Below, piece by piece: positions 26,698-34,619 of a stretch of DNA of 64,000 nucleotides. A program made the translations under genes and the position numbers. Each line of letters opens with the position of its first letter. Positions within the stretch are counted from its first letter, which is position 1. The notes under the pieces were generated by a model that was not told the DNA's origin, ran no database searches, and saw only the letters and a program-made list of their open reading frames with translations. The stretch is from SIG603 sp044432645 (GTDB taxonomy: Bacteria; Bacillota; Clostridia; Oscillospirales; Acutalibacteraceae), in the NCBI GenBank assembly GCA_044432645.1, contig JAWXUM010000004.1, forward strand, positions 39,191 through 103,190, written 5' to 3'.

Positions 26698-27213
26698 TTA
26701 CATTTTTTCAGGTGCTGGGTAAGTTATGCCAAAAGTTTCAACTGTAACTTTTTCCATAACCATGTCATTAACTGGTTTGTCAGCATAATTTCTTTTAACA
26801 GAAACAATGCTTTGTGCAACTTCCATACCTTCGATAACTTTGCCAAAAGCAGCATATTGACCGTCTAGGTGAGGTGCATCAGCTACCATAACAAAAAATT
26901 GACAACCTGCGCTATTAGGGCTCATAGATCTAGCCATAGAAAGAACACCTTCTGTGTGAACTAAATCGTTTTTAAAGCCATTGCCTGAAAATTCGCCTTT
27001 AATTTGGTAACCAGGACCACCCATGCCAGTTCCTGTAGGGTCACCACCTTGAATCATAAAACCAGGGATAACTCTATGGAAGATAGTACCGTCGTATTTT
27101 CCTCCCTCAATTAAAGAGATAAAATTGTTAACTGTGTTAGGTGCAATTTCAGGATAAAGCTCAGCTTTAATTGTACCCATGCTTGTTTCAAATGTAACTA
27201 TTGGATTTGTCAT
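26698..27213 (-). CDS. Cyclophilin-type peptidyl-prolyl isomerase
   Basis: A 171-residue cytosolic PPIase that speeds cis-trans isomerisation of X-Pro bonds. Core motifs are FHRVIPGFMIQGGDPTGTGMGGPGY, LSMARSMSPNSAGCQFFV and LDGQYAAFGKVIEGM. The catalytic Arg (HRV), the Phe/Met/Gln groove residues and the Q-F-F triad are retained. No signal peptide. The ATG at 27213 has AAGGA eight bases upstream; a TTG two codons earlier is too near that site. Confidence 0.93.
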   Translation of the reverse strand: MTNPIVTFETSMGTIKAELYPEIAPNTVNNFISLIEGGKYDGTIFHRVIPGFMIQGGDPTGTGMGGPGYQIKGEFSGNGFKNDLVHTEGVLSMARSMSPNSAGCQFFVMVADAPHLDGQYAAFGKVIEGMEVAQSIVSVKRNYADKPVNDMVMEKVTVETFGITYPAPEKM

Positions 27214-27310
27214 AATCAAATTCCTTTCAATAACTTAAGTTTCTCTTATTGTAACATAAAATAAGTCAAATGTGTTAAAAAATTTTAAAAAATTCAGAAA
27301 AAGGTGTAAT

Positions 27311-28072
27311 ATGAAAATAATTTCATGGAATGTAAACGGACTTAGAGCATGTATTAAAAAAGGATTTTTCGACTTTTTAAAAGAAGAAAATCCTGATATT
27401 ATCTGCTTGCAAGAAACTAAAATGCAAAAAGAACAAGCAGATTTTAAGGTTGAAGGCTATTATGAATATTGGTATTCAGCTGAAAAAAAAGGATATTCTG
27501 GTACAGCTGTTTTCTCTAAAATTGAGCCGATTTCTGTCAAATATGGAATAAATTTAGAAGAACATAGCCACGAGGGCAGAGTTATTACAGCTGAATATGA
27601 AGACTTTTATTTGGTTTGTGTATATACTCCAAATGCCAAAGCTGAACTTGCTAGAATTGATTATCGTATGACTTTTGAAGACGATTTAAGAGCATATCTT
27701 AATAAACTTAAAGAAACTAAACCTGTAGCACTTTGTGGCGATTTAAACGTTGCGCATAAACCAATCGACCTTAAAAACCCTAAAACTAATATAGGAAATC
27801 CGGGTTATTCATACGAAGAACGTGGAAAAATGACAGAGCTTTTAGAAAGTGGATTTGTAGATAGTTTCCGTCATTTTTATCCAGATTTAGAATTTGCATA
27901 TTCTTGGTGGAGCTACCGTGCAAACGCAAGAGCTAACAACACAGGTTGGCGTATTGACTATTTTGTTGTTTCAGAGAATTTTGTAGGCAAACTTAAAGAC
28001 AGTTTTATTTTGCCACAAATTTTAGGCAGTGACCATTGTCCAGTAGGTATAATTATTGATGAAAAATTATAA
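27311..28072 (+). CDS. xth: Exodeoxyribonuclease III
   Basis: A 253-residue AP endonuclease/3'-exonuclease for base-excision repair. Motifs are KIISWNVNGLRAC, CLQETKM with the metal-binding Glu, GDLNVAH, WRIDYFVVS and GSDHCPVGI with the catalytic His. The length is typical. AAAGGTG precedes the ATG at 27311; thirteen extra in-frame codons upstream are AT-rich and unlike the family. The following gene overlaps its end by 14 bases. Confidence 0.95.
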   Translation: MKIISWNVNGLRACIKKGFFDFLKEENPDIICLQETKMQKEQADFKVEGYYEYWYSAEKKGYSGTAVFSKIEPISVKYGINLEEHSHEGRVITAEYEDFYLVCVYTPNAKAELARIDYRMTFEDDLRAYLNKLKETKPVALCGDLNVAHKPIDLKNPKTNIGNPGYSYEERGKMTELLESGFVDSFRHFYPDLEFAYSWWSYRANARANNTGWRIDYFVVSENFVGKLKDSFILPQILGSDHCPVGIIIDEKL

Positions 28073-29339
28073 TAAGCTCGACACAGCTGCAAAAGTTTTT
28101 CCAGCTGTGGCTAACGGAAACAACTCTTCTGTTTTTAGAATTGCTGTTATTTTAAAAGAAGAGGTTGACCCTAAATCTTTACAATTAGCGCTTAATTTGA
28201 TTTATCAAAGATACAATTTTTTCTTTTTAAGGTTAAGACGAGGTGTTTTTTGGGATTATTTTGATACAAATTATTACCACTGCGAAGTACAAGAAGAAAA
28301 CGATACCCCGTGTTCATCAATTCGTTCTTATGAAAATAATGGATTTGCAATAAAAGTGCTATACTATAAAAATAGAATTTCAGTTGAAGCGTTTCATTCA
28401 GTAACAGATGGAAGTGGAATTATTGAGTTTTTAAAATCTTTAGTTTACTATTATATTTCTATAAAATACGGTGCGATAGACCACCAAAACAAAGTATTGT
28501 TATTTGACGAAACTGAAAAAAACGATAACGATAGTTTTAATGAGTATTTTTCAAAATTGTCTAAAAGAAAGCTAGTTAAAATAAAATCAGCGAAAAGTTC
28601 ATATCAAGTAAAAGGGAAAATCTATCCTAATGGTGGACATGCTGTAATCACTGGGATTGTTTCTGTTAATGATATTAAATCGTACTGTAAAAACCAAAAT
28701 TGCACTATTACAGCGTTTCTAATAGCTACTTTAATAAATGCTATTTATGAAGAAAAGGTGAAAAAGCTTAAAAAACCTAAGTATATAAATATTGCTGTTC
28801 CAGTAAATTTAAGGAAAATCTTTATATCAAAAACATTGAAAAATTTCTTTTCAGTTGTAAAAATTGGTTATGAAATGTGCGAAGATACAAAATTTGATGA
28901 TTTAATTAAGTCAGTTTCACTTCAATTGTCACAAAAAATTGTAGAATCTAATTTAAAAAGTATATCGTCGCAAAATATAAAATTCAGTAATAATATTTTT
29001 TCGAAACACACGCCTTTAATGCTTAAAAATTTAATCATACCTATAGGGTTTAATTATTTGGGTGAGCTTAAAAAAACTATGACATTGTCAAATGTTGGCA
29101 AGGTTGATTTCCCTGACGGCATAAAACCTTATGTAGAACACGCCGAAGTTTTAGCTTATCCAACTAAAAAAAGTCCTATCAGCTGTTCTGTTTGCTCCTG
29201 TGAAGATAAACTTAGTATAAATTTTATAAGGTCAATTAAAGATGTCAGTATTATAAGAAATTTTTTCAAGACACTTGCAAATAAGCTTGATACCGATGTT
29301 ACAATATATTCAAATATGTGGGGTGATACTTATGAATAG
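28059..29339 (+). CDS. Acyltransferase of the condensation-domain / alcohol acetyltransferase superfamily
   Basis: A 426-residue protein with the chloramphenicol-acetyltransferase-like fold inferred from AFHSVTDGSGIIEFL (about residues 112-126), a variant of HHxxxDG with the catalytic His and the structural Asp-Gly, and a later NIAVPVNLRKIF stretch typical of these enzymes. The nucleophilic partner could be an alcohol, lipid or amine; no carrier-protein domain is present. The ATG at 28059 overlaps the ExoIII end and the gene overlaps the next by 8 bases, forming a coupled unit with the zinc-ribbon membrane protein. Function unknown. Confidence 0.72.
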   Translation: MKNYNKLDTAAKVFPAVANGNNSSVFRIAVILKEEVDPKSLQLALNLIYQRYNFFFLRLRRGVFWDYFDTNYYHCEVQEENDTPCSSIRSYENNGFAIKVLYYKNRISVEAFHSVTDGSGIIEFLKSLVYYYISIKYGAIDHQNKVLLFDETEKNDNDSFNEYFSKLSKRKLVKIKSAKSSYQVKGKIYPNGGHAVITGIVSVNDIKSYCKNQNCTITAFLIATLINAIYEEKVKKLKKPKYINIAVPVNLRKIFISKTLKNFFSVVKIGYEMCEDTKFDDLIKSVSLQLSQKIVESNLKSISSQNIKFSNNIFSKHTPLMLKNLIIPIGFNYLGELKKTMTLSNVGKVDFPDGIKPYVEHAEVLAYPTKKSPISCSVCSCEDKLSINFIRSIKDVSIIRNFFKTLANKLDTDVTIYSNMWGDTYE

Positions 29340-30000
29340 ATGCAATAATTGCAATGTTTTACTTTACGAAAGCGAGAAAAAATGTCCATTATGTAAAAGT
29401 AAAATATCAAGTATATCTCAAACAAATGTAGAATATCCCGAGTATAAAAATATCATACAAGAGAAATCACCACTTAAAAATTTACCACTATTTGTGTCTT
29501 CTACAATCATACTTATTTGTTTATATATCAATATTTTCACATATGACCCCGGTGAAATTTTTTGGGCTTTTATAGTTACAAGTTCTGTTTTATATATCTT
29601 TTTAAGCTATAAATTAGCTAGAACAAAAACAAAAAAATACGGTTCTAAAATTTTGTACGCCTATTTATTTTTGTCTGCATTTTTATTTATAATAGACTTG
29701 ATTACAGGGTTTAATTTGTGGTCGCTTAATTACGTTTTACCTTTTCTAACAATTGCCGTAACTGTGTATTTGACAGCTTTAGCAATTCGTAATAAAAGAG
29801 GGTTCACTGAATATTTTGCGTATATTTTAGCCGTGCTTGCAATTGATGTAGTTTCTACAGTGTTTGATTTGCTAGCCTTTGGCAATGCTTCTTGGGGAGA
29901 ATTCGCAACAGTAATAACTTGTTTAATTATCGCATTATTTTTGTATTTATTTGCTGATAAATCTTTAAAAGATGAAGTTAAAAAGAGATTTCATCGATAA
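29332..30000 (+). CDS. Zinc-ribbon membrane protein (DUF6320-like)
   Basis: A 222-residue protein beginning with a zinc ribbon (CNNC at residues 3-6 and CPLC near 18-21) followed by about six membrane helices (from residue 50 to 215). I think it belongs to DUF6320, which I recall beside acyltransferases like its neighbour; that recollection needs a search. The ATG at 29332 has GGGTGAT upstream and overlaps the preceding stop (ATGAATAG). It may anchor or regulate the acyltransferase at the membrane. Its 3' end overlaps the convergent MocR gene by 23 bases. Confidence 0.65.
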   Translation: MNRCNNCNVLLYESEKKCPLCKSKISSISQTNVEYPEYKNIIQEKSPLKNLPLFVSSTIILICLYINIFTYDPGEIFWAFIVTSSVLYIFLSYKLARTKTKKYGSKILYAYLFLSAFLFIIDLITGFNLWSLNYVLPFLTIAVTVYLTALAIRNKRGFTEYFAYILAVLAIDVVSTVFDLLAFGNASWGEFATVITCLIIALFLYLFADKSLKDEVKKRFHR

Positions 30001-31348
30001 GTAAAATTTTAGCAATCTTGTCAATTACATTAGGAATTTCATCGTTGTCAAGACCACTATAACTAAACGAGAATAGCAAATTATTGTCTTTAAACTCGAT
30101 TACATCTAAAAGTAAAAATTCATCTTTAAAATCTTCGGTGAAGTCTAAATTCCTTGAAGTTTTACAAGATAATATTAAATGGAAACCAGACTGACTGCTT
30201 TTTACAATTAGTTTGTCACCGTAATTTTCTTTAATATATTTTGTTATGAGTTGATTTTTTTGCTTGTAGATGTTATTTATTTTTCTTAGGTGTTTTTCCA
30301 TATTTCCATTTGAAATAATTCTAGCAAGGGTTAATTGTTCAGTTTTTGAACAACTATGAGTATATTTATTTTTTATTTGATAATATTTATTTAAAAGTTT
30401 TTTGGGTAAAACCATAAAACTAATTCTCATAGATGGCGAAAAAGTTTTAGAAAACGAACCTAAATATATTGTGTTGTCATAAATATCCAAGCCTTGCAAA
30501 GCCGAGATTGGTTTTGAATCGTAACGAATTATGCTTGCATAATCATCTTCAACAATTAAACAATTGTTTTCGTTAGCGTAATTTATAAGGTCTAAACGTT
30601 TATCAATAGGCATAAGACTTCCCATAGGGTATTGGTAAGAGGGGCTTACATATATTAGGCTGTTTTTTTTATTTTCTAAATCTTTTAGCTCAATTCCATT
30701 TTCGTAAACTGGTATTTTTTTAAAATCAACATTATAATCTTCGAAAATATATTGAGCTTTTTTATAACCTGGGTCTTCTAAAAAGGCAAACTTATAGTTT
30801 GTAATTTTTATAAGTAAAGAAAGTAAAGACTGAATTCCACTTGCTATAATAATTTGACTTTGAATTACGTTACAACCTCTGTGGGTTCTAATAAAATCTG
30901 CAATAGCTTCTCTTAATTCGTACTCACCTTGTTCATCACCTAAAGTGGTAAGGTCAAGGTTATCGTCTTGTAAAACTTTAGCATAATTTTTCTTCCAAAT
31001 TTCGGTAGGCAAAGCGTTCTTGTCAATTGCATCATTAATATAAATCACATTATCTTGTTTATAATCAAAATAGGTGTCAGAAAAATACTTTTTAATGCTA
31101 GAAATTTTACAAATATAGTAGCCTTTGTAGGGGATATTTTCAATATACCCCTCTGTACAAAGTTGAAAATAAGCATCAATAATACTAGATTTACTAACTC
31201 CTAAAATTTCAGAAGCTTTACGAATAGATGGAAGTTTATCGCCATATTTATAAATCCCTGATAATATATTATCTTTTATTTTTTCATATATTTGAATTAA
31301 AATAACTTTGTTTCTGTTAATTTCAAACACAAATTCAATCTTTGTCAT
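29978..31348 (-). CDS. MocR/GabR family regulator (GntR HTH fused to aminotransferase fold)
   Basis: A 456-residue protein. A GntR winged helix occupies about 1-75 (YGDKLPSIRKASEILGVSKSSIIDAYFQL), followed by a fold-type-I aminotransferase-like domain. The PLP lysine sits in LGSFSKTFSPSMR, with DDYAS nearby. Such regulators sense PLP or PLP adducts. It is divergent from an ECF S-component gene; together with the inverted repeat between them this suggests control of a vitamin uptake gene, perhaps B6 as for PdxR. The ATG follows AAGGGG. The target is inferred. Confidence 0.88.
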   Translation of the reverse strand: MTKIEFVFEINRNKVILIQIYEKIKDNILSGIYKYGDKLPSIRKASEILGVSKSSIIDAYFQLCTEGYIENIPYKGYYICKISSIKKYFSDTYFDYKQDNVIYINDAIDKNALPTEIWKKNYAKVLQDDNLDLTTLGDEQGEYELREAIADFIRTHRGCNVIQSQIIIASGIQSLLSLLIKITNYKFAFLEDPGYKKAQYIFEDYNVDFKKIPVYENGIELKDLENKKNSLIYVSPSYQYPMGSLMPIDKRLDLINYANENNCLIVEDDYASIIRYDSKPISALQGLDIYDNTIYLGSFSKTFSPSMRISFMVLPKKLLNKYYQIKNKYTHSCSKTEQLTLARIISNGNMEKHLRKINNIYKQKNQLITKYIKENYGDKLIVKSSQSGFHLILSCKTSRNLDFTEDFKDEFLLLDVIEFKDNNLLFSFSYSGLDNDEIPNVIDKIAKILLIDEISF

Positions 31349-31370
31349 AACTGTACCCCTTAAAATTTTA

Positions 31371-31400
31371 AAAACTGTGCATTTACTACATTACAGTTTT
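31371..31400. promoter_or_regulatory. Inverted repeat, likely MocR operator
   Basis: AAAACTGT (31371-31378) and ACAGTTTT (31393-31400) form a perfect 8-bp inverted repeat with a 14-base gap, and a third ACTGTAC half-site is at 31350-31356. It lies between the two divergent genes and over the -35 region of the ECF promoter. Confidence 0.6.
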
Positions 31401-31402
31401 AT

Positions 31403-31408
31403 TATAAT
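31403..31408 (+). promoter_or_regulatory. -10 box of the ECF S-component gene
   Basis: TATAAT immediately after the inverted repeat and without a good -35, as expected where an activator recruits RNA polymerase. Confidence 0.5.
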
Positions 31409-31443
31409 ATATAGAAAAGAAAAAATCAATAGGGAGTATTAAA

Positions 31444-32004
31444 ATGAAAAAAGAGAATAGTAACACAAAAAGAATTGTTTTAACAGGAGTATTCGCAGCG
31501 CTGGTTTTTGTATCAAATTACTTAAGTATACCAATTCCTGTAACAATCGGAAGCATTTCACGAATTCACTTAGGAAACGGACTTTGTATTTTGTCTGGTT
31601 TGTTCTTAGGCCCAGTCGCTGGTGGACTAGCAGCAGGAATTGGCTCTGGATTATATGATTTGTTAAGCCCAATTTATATAACATCAGCACCTTTTACTTT
31701 TGTTTTTAAATTTCTTTTAGCAGCAATTCCGGGTCTTATATTACACAAACTAAAGAAACCCGAAAGTGTAAATGTTAAAATTATCATAGGTGGTATTTTA
31801 GGACAAATAGTTTATATTGTTTTGTATTTATCAAAATCATTTATTGAAGGTTTATTACAAGGCAGTGCAGCAGGAGCTTTAGTTCCAACAATAATAACTA
31901 AACTTATTACATCTTCCACTAATGCCGTAATTGCAATAATAATTTCAGTAACTCTTTATAAAGTTATTAAAAAAGTATTAGACAAGAATAACATTAACAC
32001 CTAA
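31444..32004 (+). CDS. ECF transporter S component
   Basis: A 186-residue, five-to-six-helix membrane protein of the substrate-binding subunits of energy-coupling-factor vitamin transporters. It shows IPIPVTIGSISRIHLGN and LGPVAGGLAAGIGSGLYDLL; such subunits interact with a shared EcfT/EcfAA' module, which is not in this window. The substrate cannot be read from sequence. The divergent PLP-dependent MocR regulator makes a B6 vitamer the best guess. An AGGGAG ribosome site precedes the start, and a strong terminator follows. Confidence 0.8.
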   Translation: MKKENSNTKRIVLTGVFAALVFVSNYLSIPIPVTIGSISRIHLGNGLCILSGLFLGPVAGGLAAGIGSGLYDLLSPIYITSAPFTFVFKFLLAAIPGLILHKLKKPESVNVKIIIGGILGQIVYIVLYLSKSFIEGLLQGSAAGALVPTIITKLITSSTNAVIAIIISVTLYKVIKKVLDKNNINT

Positions 32005-32008
32005 AATT

Positions 32009-32046
32009 AAGTCAACAAATTATAATTATAATTTGTTGACTTTTTT
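32009..32046 (+). terminator. Terminator of the ECF gene, sharing bases with the next promoter
   Basis: A 34-base palindrome AAGTCAACAAATTAT... ending GTTGACTT, then TTTT. The last arm also contains the -35 box TTGACT (32036-32041) of the following promoter. Confidence 0.85.
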
Positions 32047-32064
32047 AAGCTAAATTGTTATAAT
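32036..32064 (+). promoter_or_regulatory. Promoter for the glycosyltransferase gene
   Basis: TTGACT (32036-32041), 17 bases, TATAAT (32059-32064). The -35 lies inside the preceding terminator stem. Confidence 0.78.
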
Positions 32065-32125
32065 TATAAAAAGAGAAATTATAATGAAGAATTAATTATT
32101 ATAATATTTTGAAAGAAGAAAAAAT

Positions 32126-33640
32126 ATGGCTAATAGTGTTTTAATGGTTGTTCAAAGTATTGAACTTAACAAAGGTGGAATGACAACAGCAATGCTAACA
32201 AGAAGTAAAATGTTTTATAATTATGGTGTAGATGCCAATATAGTAACTTTTGACTATAATATTGACTATCAGTCAGTCATTGATACACTTGTAGGTGCTG
32301 GTAAAATGGACTCACGAACAAAAATTATAAATATGTATGACTTTCTTGATGATTTATCTTGTCATGAAGTGAAGGATCATGGTAGTATACAAATAAGTCG
32401 CCAACGAGAAATAGAGGAGAATTTAGGCACTTTAGTAAAAGTGAAGAATGATGCTACTTCGTATAGATATTTTGACATGATTACAGGTGAATATGTTTGC
32501 TATGTTCGTTTCGATACACTTGGAAATATTAAATTTGTTGATTATATGACAAATTATTTGAGAACTCAAAGAACTATATTTTATAATGGAAAGCAAAAGA
32601 AATCAGTTTTATATAATAGTGATGGAAATGTAATAGCTGAAACTTTATTCAATAAAAAAGAACTGCCTTTTCTAGCTATTAAACGTAATCCAGTAACACA
32701 AGCAATACAAAATAATTATTTGTTTTTTTCTGGTATGACATTTAAAAACAACATTGAAATAGCAAAATATTTTTTAAAAACATATATAGCAGATAAGCCA
32801 ACAACAATAATTGTTGATGGGCCTGGTAGTTTTCCTAAAGTTTTAGATTTGAATTTGGAAAATGCAAAAATTTATTCAATTATTCATATAGATCATATGA
32901 AATTAAGCGAATCTGGCAAAAGGACTGGAAATGAGCAAGTTAAAAGTAGTGAAAAATTTATTTTTAATAATTGTGATAAAATTGAGGGCATAATATCTTT
33001 AACTGAAAAGCAAAAAGTTGATATGATTGAGCAGTTTAATCTTCCCAAAGTAGTCGTTATACCAAATTTTCAAACCACAAGCAATGAACTTTGTTATAAA
33101 ATAAAAGAAGAAAATTTTGTTGTAAGTAATATTTCTACTTTAACAAAGCGTAAAGGTTTTGATAGACTATGCTTAGTAGCAAATGAGATAAAAAAACAAG
33201 AACCAAATATTAAATTTCATTTATACGGCCACGGCGAATATGAGGAAGAAATAAAAAAAATAGTAGCAAATTTGCATTTAGAGGATACTGTTTTTCTAAA
33301 AGGTTATACAAACAACATTAAAGAAAAGCTAGAGAACGAGATAAATCTATTAGTGTCAACTTCATATGCTGAAGGATTTGGACTTAGTATTACCGAAGCT
33401 ATGGAACGTGGTGTGCCTGTAGTTTCGTTTGATATTAATTATGGTCCTTCTGATATTATAGTTGACGGTGAAACAGGTTACTTGATAGAGGACGATAATA
33501 TTCAGGATATGGCTGACAAGATTATTCATCTTTACAACAACCCAGATGTTTTGAAAAAATTTGGTGAAAATTCTCGTAAAAGAATTTTAGATGAATTTAG
33601 TGTTGAAACAATTATGAAAAAATGGATGGAAATTCTTTAA
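32126..33640 (+). CDS. GT4 glycosyltransferase, TagE/TarM-like
   Basis: A 504-residue GT-B glycosyltransferase. The N-terminal ELNKGGMTTAMLTRS loop and the long insert at about 60-200 resemble poly(glycerol-phosphate) or poly(ribitol-phosphate) alpha-glucosyl/GlcNAc transferases. The C-terminal nucleotide-sugar domain has STSYAEGFGLSITEAMERG with the GT4 Glu pair and the PVVSFDINYGPSDII segment. It most likely decorates a teichoic-type polymer or a surface protein. It is monocistronic. No teichoic polymerase or flippase is adjacent. Confidence 0.82.
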   Translation: MANSVLMVVQSIELNKGGMTTAMLTRSKMFYNYGVDANIVTFDYNIDYQSVIDTLVGAGKMDSRTKIINMYDFLDDLSCHEVKDHGSIQISRQREIEENLGTLVKVKNDATSYRYFDMITGEYVCYVRFDTLGNIKFVDYMTNYLRTQRTIFYNGKQKKSVLYNSDGNVIAETLFNKKELPFLAIKRNPVTQAIQNNYLFFSGMTFKNNIEIAKYFLKTYIADKPTTIIVDGPGSFPKVLDLNLENAKIYSIIHIDHMKLSESGKRTGNEQVKSSEKFIFNNCDKIEGIISLTEKQKVDMIEQFNLPKVVVIPNFQTTSNELCYKIKEENFVVSNISTLTKRKGFDRLCLVANEIKKQEPNIKFHLYGHGEYEEEIKKIVANLHLEDTVFLKGYTNNIKEKLENEINLLVSTSYAEGFGLSITEAMERGVPVVSFDINYGPSDIIVDGETGYLIEDDNIQDMADKIIHLYNNPDVLKKFGENSRKRILDEFSVETIMKKWMEIL

Positions 33641-33831
33641 TAGAATTTAATCAATTATAAGTGAAAAATTATATTTTTCAGTAGTAGAATTTCACTATAT
33701 AAGATATGAATTTTTTGGTTAATTTATATATACAAATGCTATGTTTTATATTTAATCTAACAGATTTACGCATTGTGTTTACGTATAATGGACAAAAACA
33801 AGTGTAAGTAATTGTGATTGTTTTCAATCGG
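33641..33831. other. AT-rich spacer upstream of the glm promoter
   Basis: With the promoter and leader that follow, the gap between stop 33640 and start 33944 is 303 bases. This part holds only a weak imperfect hairpin near 33659-33697 with no T-run, and no convincing open frame. Confidence 0.5.
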
Positions 33832-33859
33832 TTGACAAAGTTAAGTTTTGTGTTATAAT
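33832..33859 (+). promoter_or_regulatory. Promoter of the glm operon
   Basis: TTGACA (33832-33837), 16 bases, TATAAT (33854-33859). Transcription should start near 33866, at the foot of the leader hairpin. Confidence 0.8.
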
Positions 33860-33862
33860 TTT

Positions 33863-33920
33863 AAGGAACTCTTAATTATATTTAGTATAGGTATAATTAG
33901 AGTTCCTTTTAGTTTTTATT
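33863..33920 (+). terminator. Leader hairpin/attenuator-like terminator in the glm operon
   Basis: AAGGAACTCTTAATTATA (33863-33880) pairs with TATAATTAGAGTTCCTT (33892-33908), with one bulged T and an 11-base loop, followed by TTAGTTTTTATT. It sits between the promoter and the first gene, so it would end most transcripts after about 55 nt unless relieved, or protect the 5' end. No alternative anti-terminator pairing is obvious. Confidence 0.72.
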
Positions 33921-33943
33921 ATCAAAAGAAAGAAGATTTTAGT

Positions 33944-34606
33944 ATGTTAAATACAAATAAATTATTAGATTTAAACCACACTAAGGCAAAGTCATTGCTT
34001 TCTAAAACCGAATATCCTTGGGAAGTTTTAGATGATGTGAGTGATTATATCTGTAAATTAGGCGAAACTTTACCTGAAACAGATTTTGAAAAAAAAGCCG
34101 ATAATGTATGGATACATAAAACAGCAAAAATTGCACAAAGTGCTAGTATAACAGGCCCTTGTATTATAGATGCAAATACAGAAGTTAGACAGTGTGCGTT
34201 TATTCGTGGTAATGCTTTGGTAGGGGAAAACTGCGTTGTTGGTAATTCAACAGAGCTTAAAAATGTTATTTTGTTCGATAATGTTCAAGTGCCACACTAT
34301 AATTATGTAGGTGACAGTATTTTAGGTTACCGTTCACATATGGGTGCTGGCTCAATTACATCAAATGTAAAGTCAGACAAAACACTTGTCACAATAAAAA
34401 ATGGAAATGAAAAAATAGAAACAAAACGCAAAAAATTAGGTGCTATTCTTGGCGATAACGTAGAGGTTGGCTGTAACAGTGTTTTAAATCCAGGAACAGT
34501 TATAGGCAGATGTAGCAACGTTTATCCACTTTCAAGTGTACGTGGATTTGTGCCAGAAAATAGTATTGTTAAAACTGGTGGTATAATAGTAGAGAAAAAT
34601 AATTAA
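33944..34606 (+). CDS. Left-handed beta-helix acyltransferase/GlmU C-terminal-like protein
   Basis: A 220-residue hexapeptide-repeat protein. The N-terminal region (about 1-55) is a short helical cap, and residues 60-215 show isoleucine-rich beta-helix coils (GPCIIDANTEVRQCAFIRGNALVGENCVVGNS). The SHMGAGSITSNVKSD and later GTVIGRCSNVYPLSSVRG parts match the acetyltransferase half of GlmU. There is no pyrophosphorylase domain. The neighbours glmM and glmS point to glucosamine-1-phosphate acetylation or a related sugar-nucleotide step. The ATG at 33944 is chosen over a longer frame that would run through the leader hairpin. Confidence 0.78.
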   Translation: MLNTNKLLDLNHTKAKSLLSKTEYPWEVLDDVSDYICKLGETLPETDFEKKADNVWIHKTAKIAQSASITGPCIIDANTEVRQCAFIRGNALVGENCVVGNSTELKNVILFDNVQVPHYNYVGDSILGYRSHMGAGSITSNVKSDKTLVTIKNGNEKIETKRKKLGAILGDNVEVGCNSVLNPGTVIGRCSNVYPLSSVRGFVPENSIVKTGGIIVEKNN

Positions 34607-34619
34607 AAGAAGGTATATT

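Noticed and set aside
33659..33697. Terminator after the glycosyltransferase gene
   Set aside because: The stem is short and interrupted and no T-run follows.
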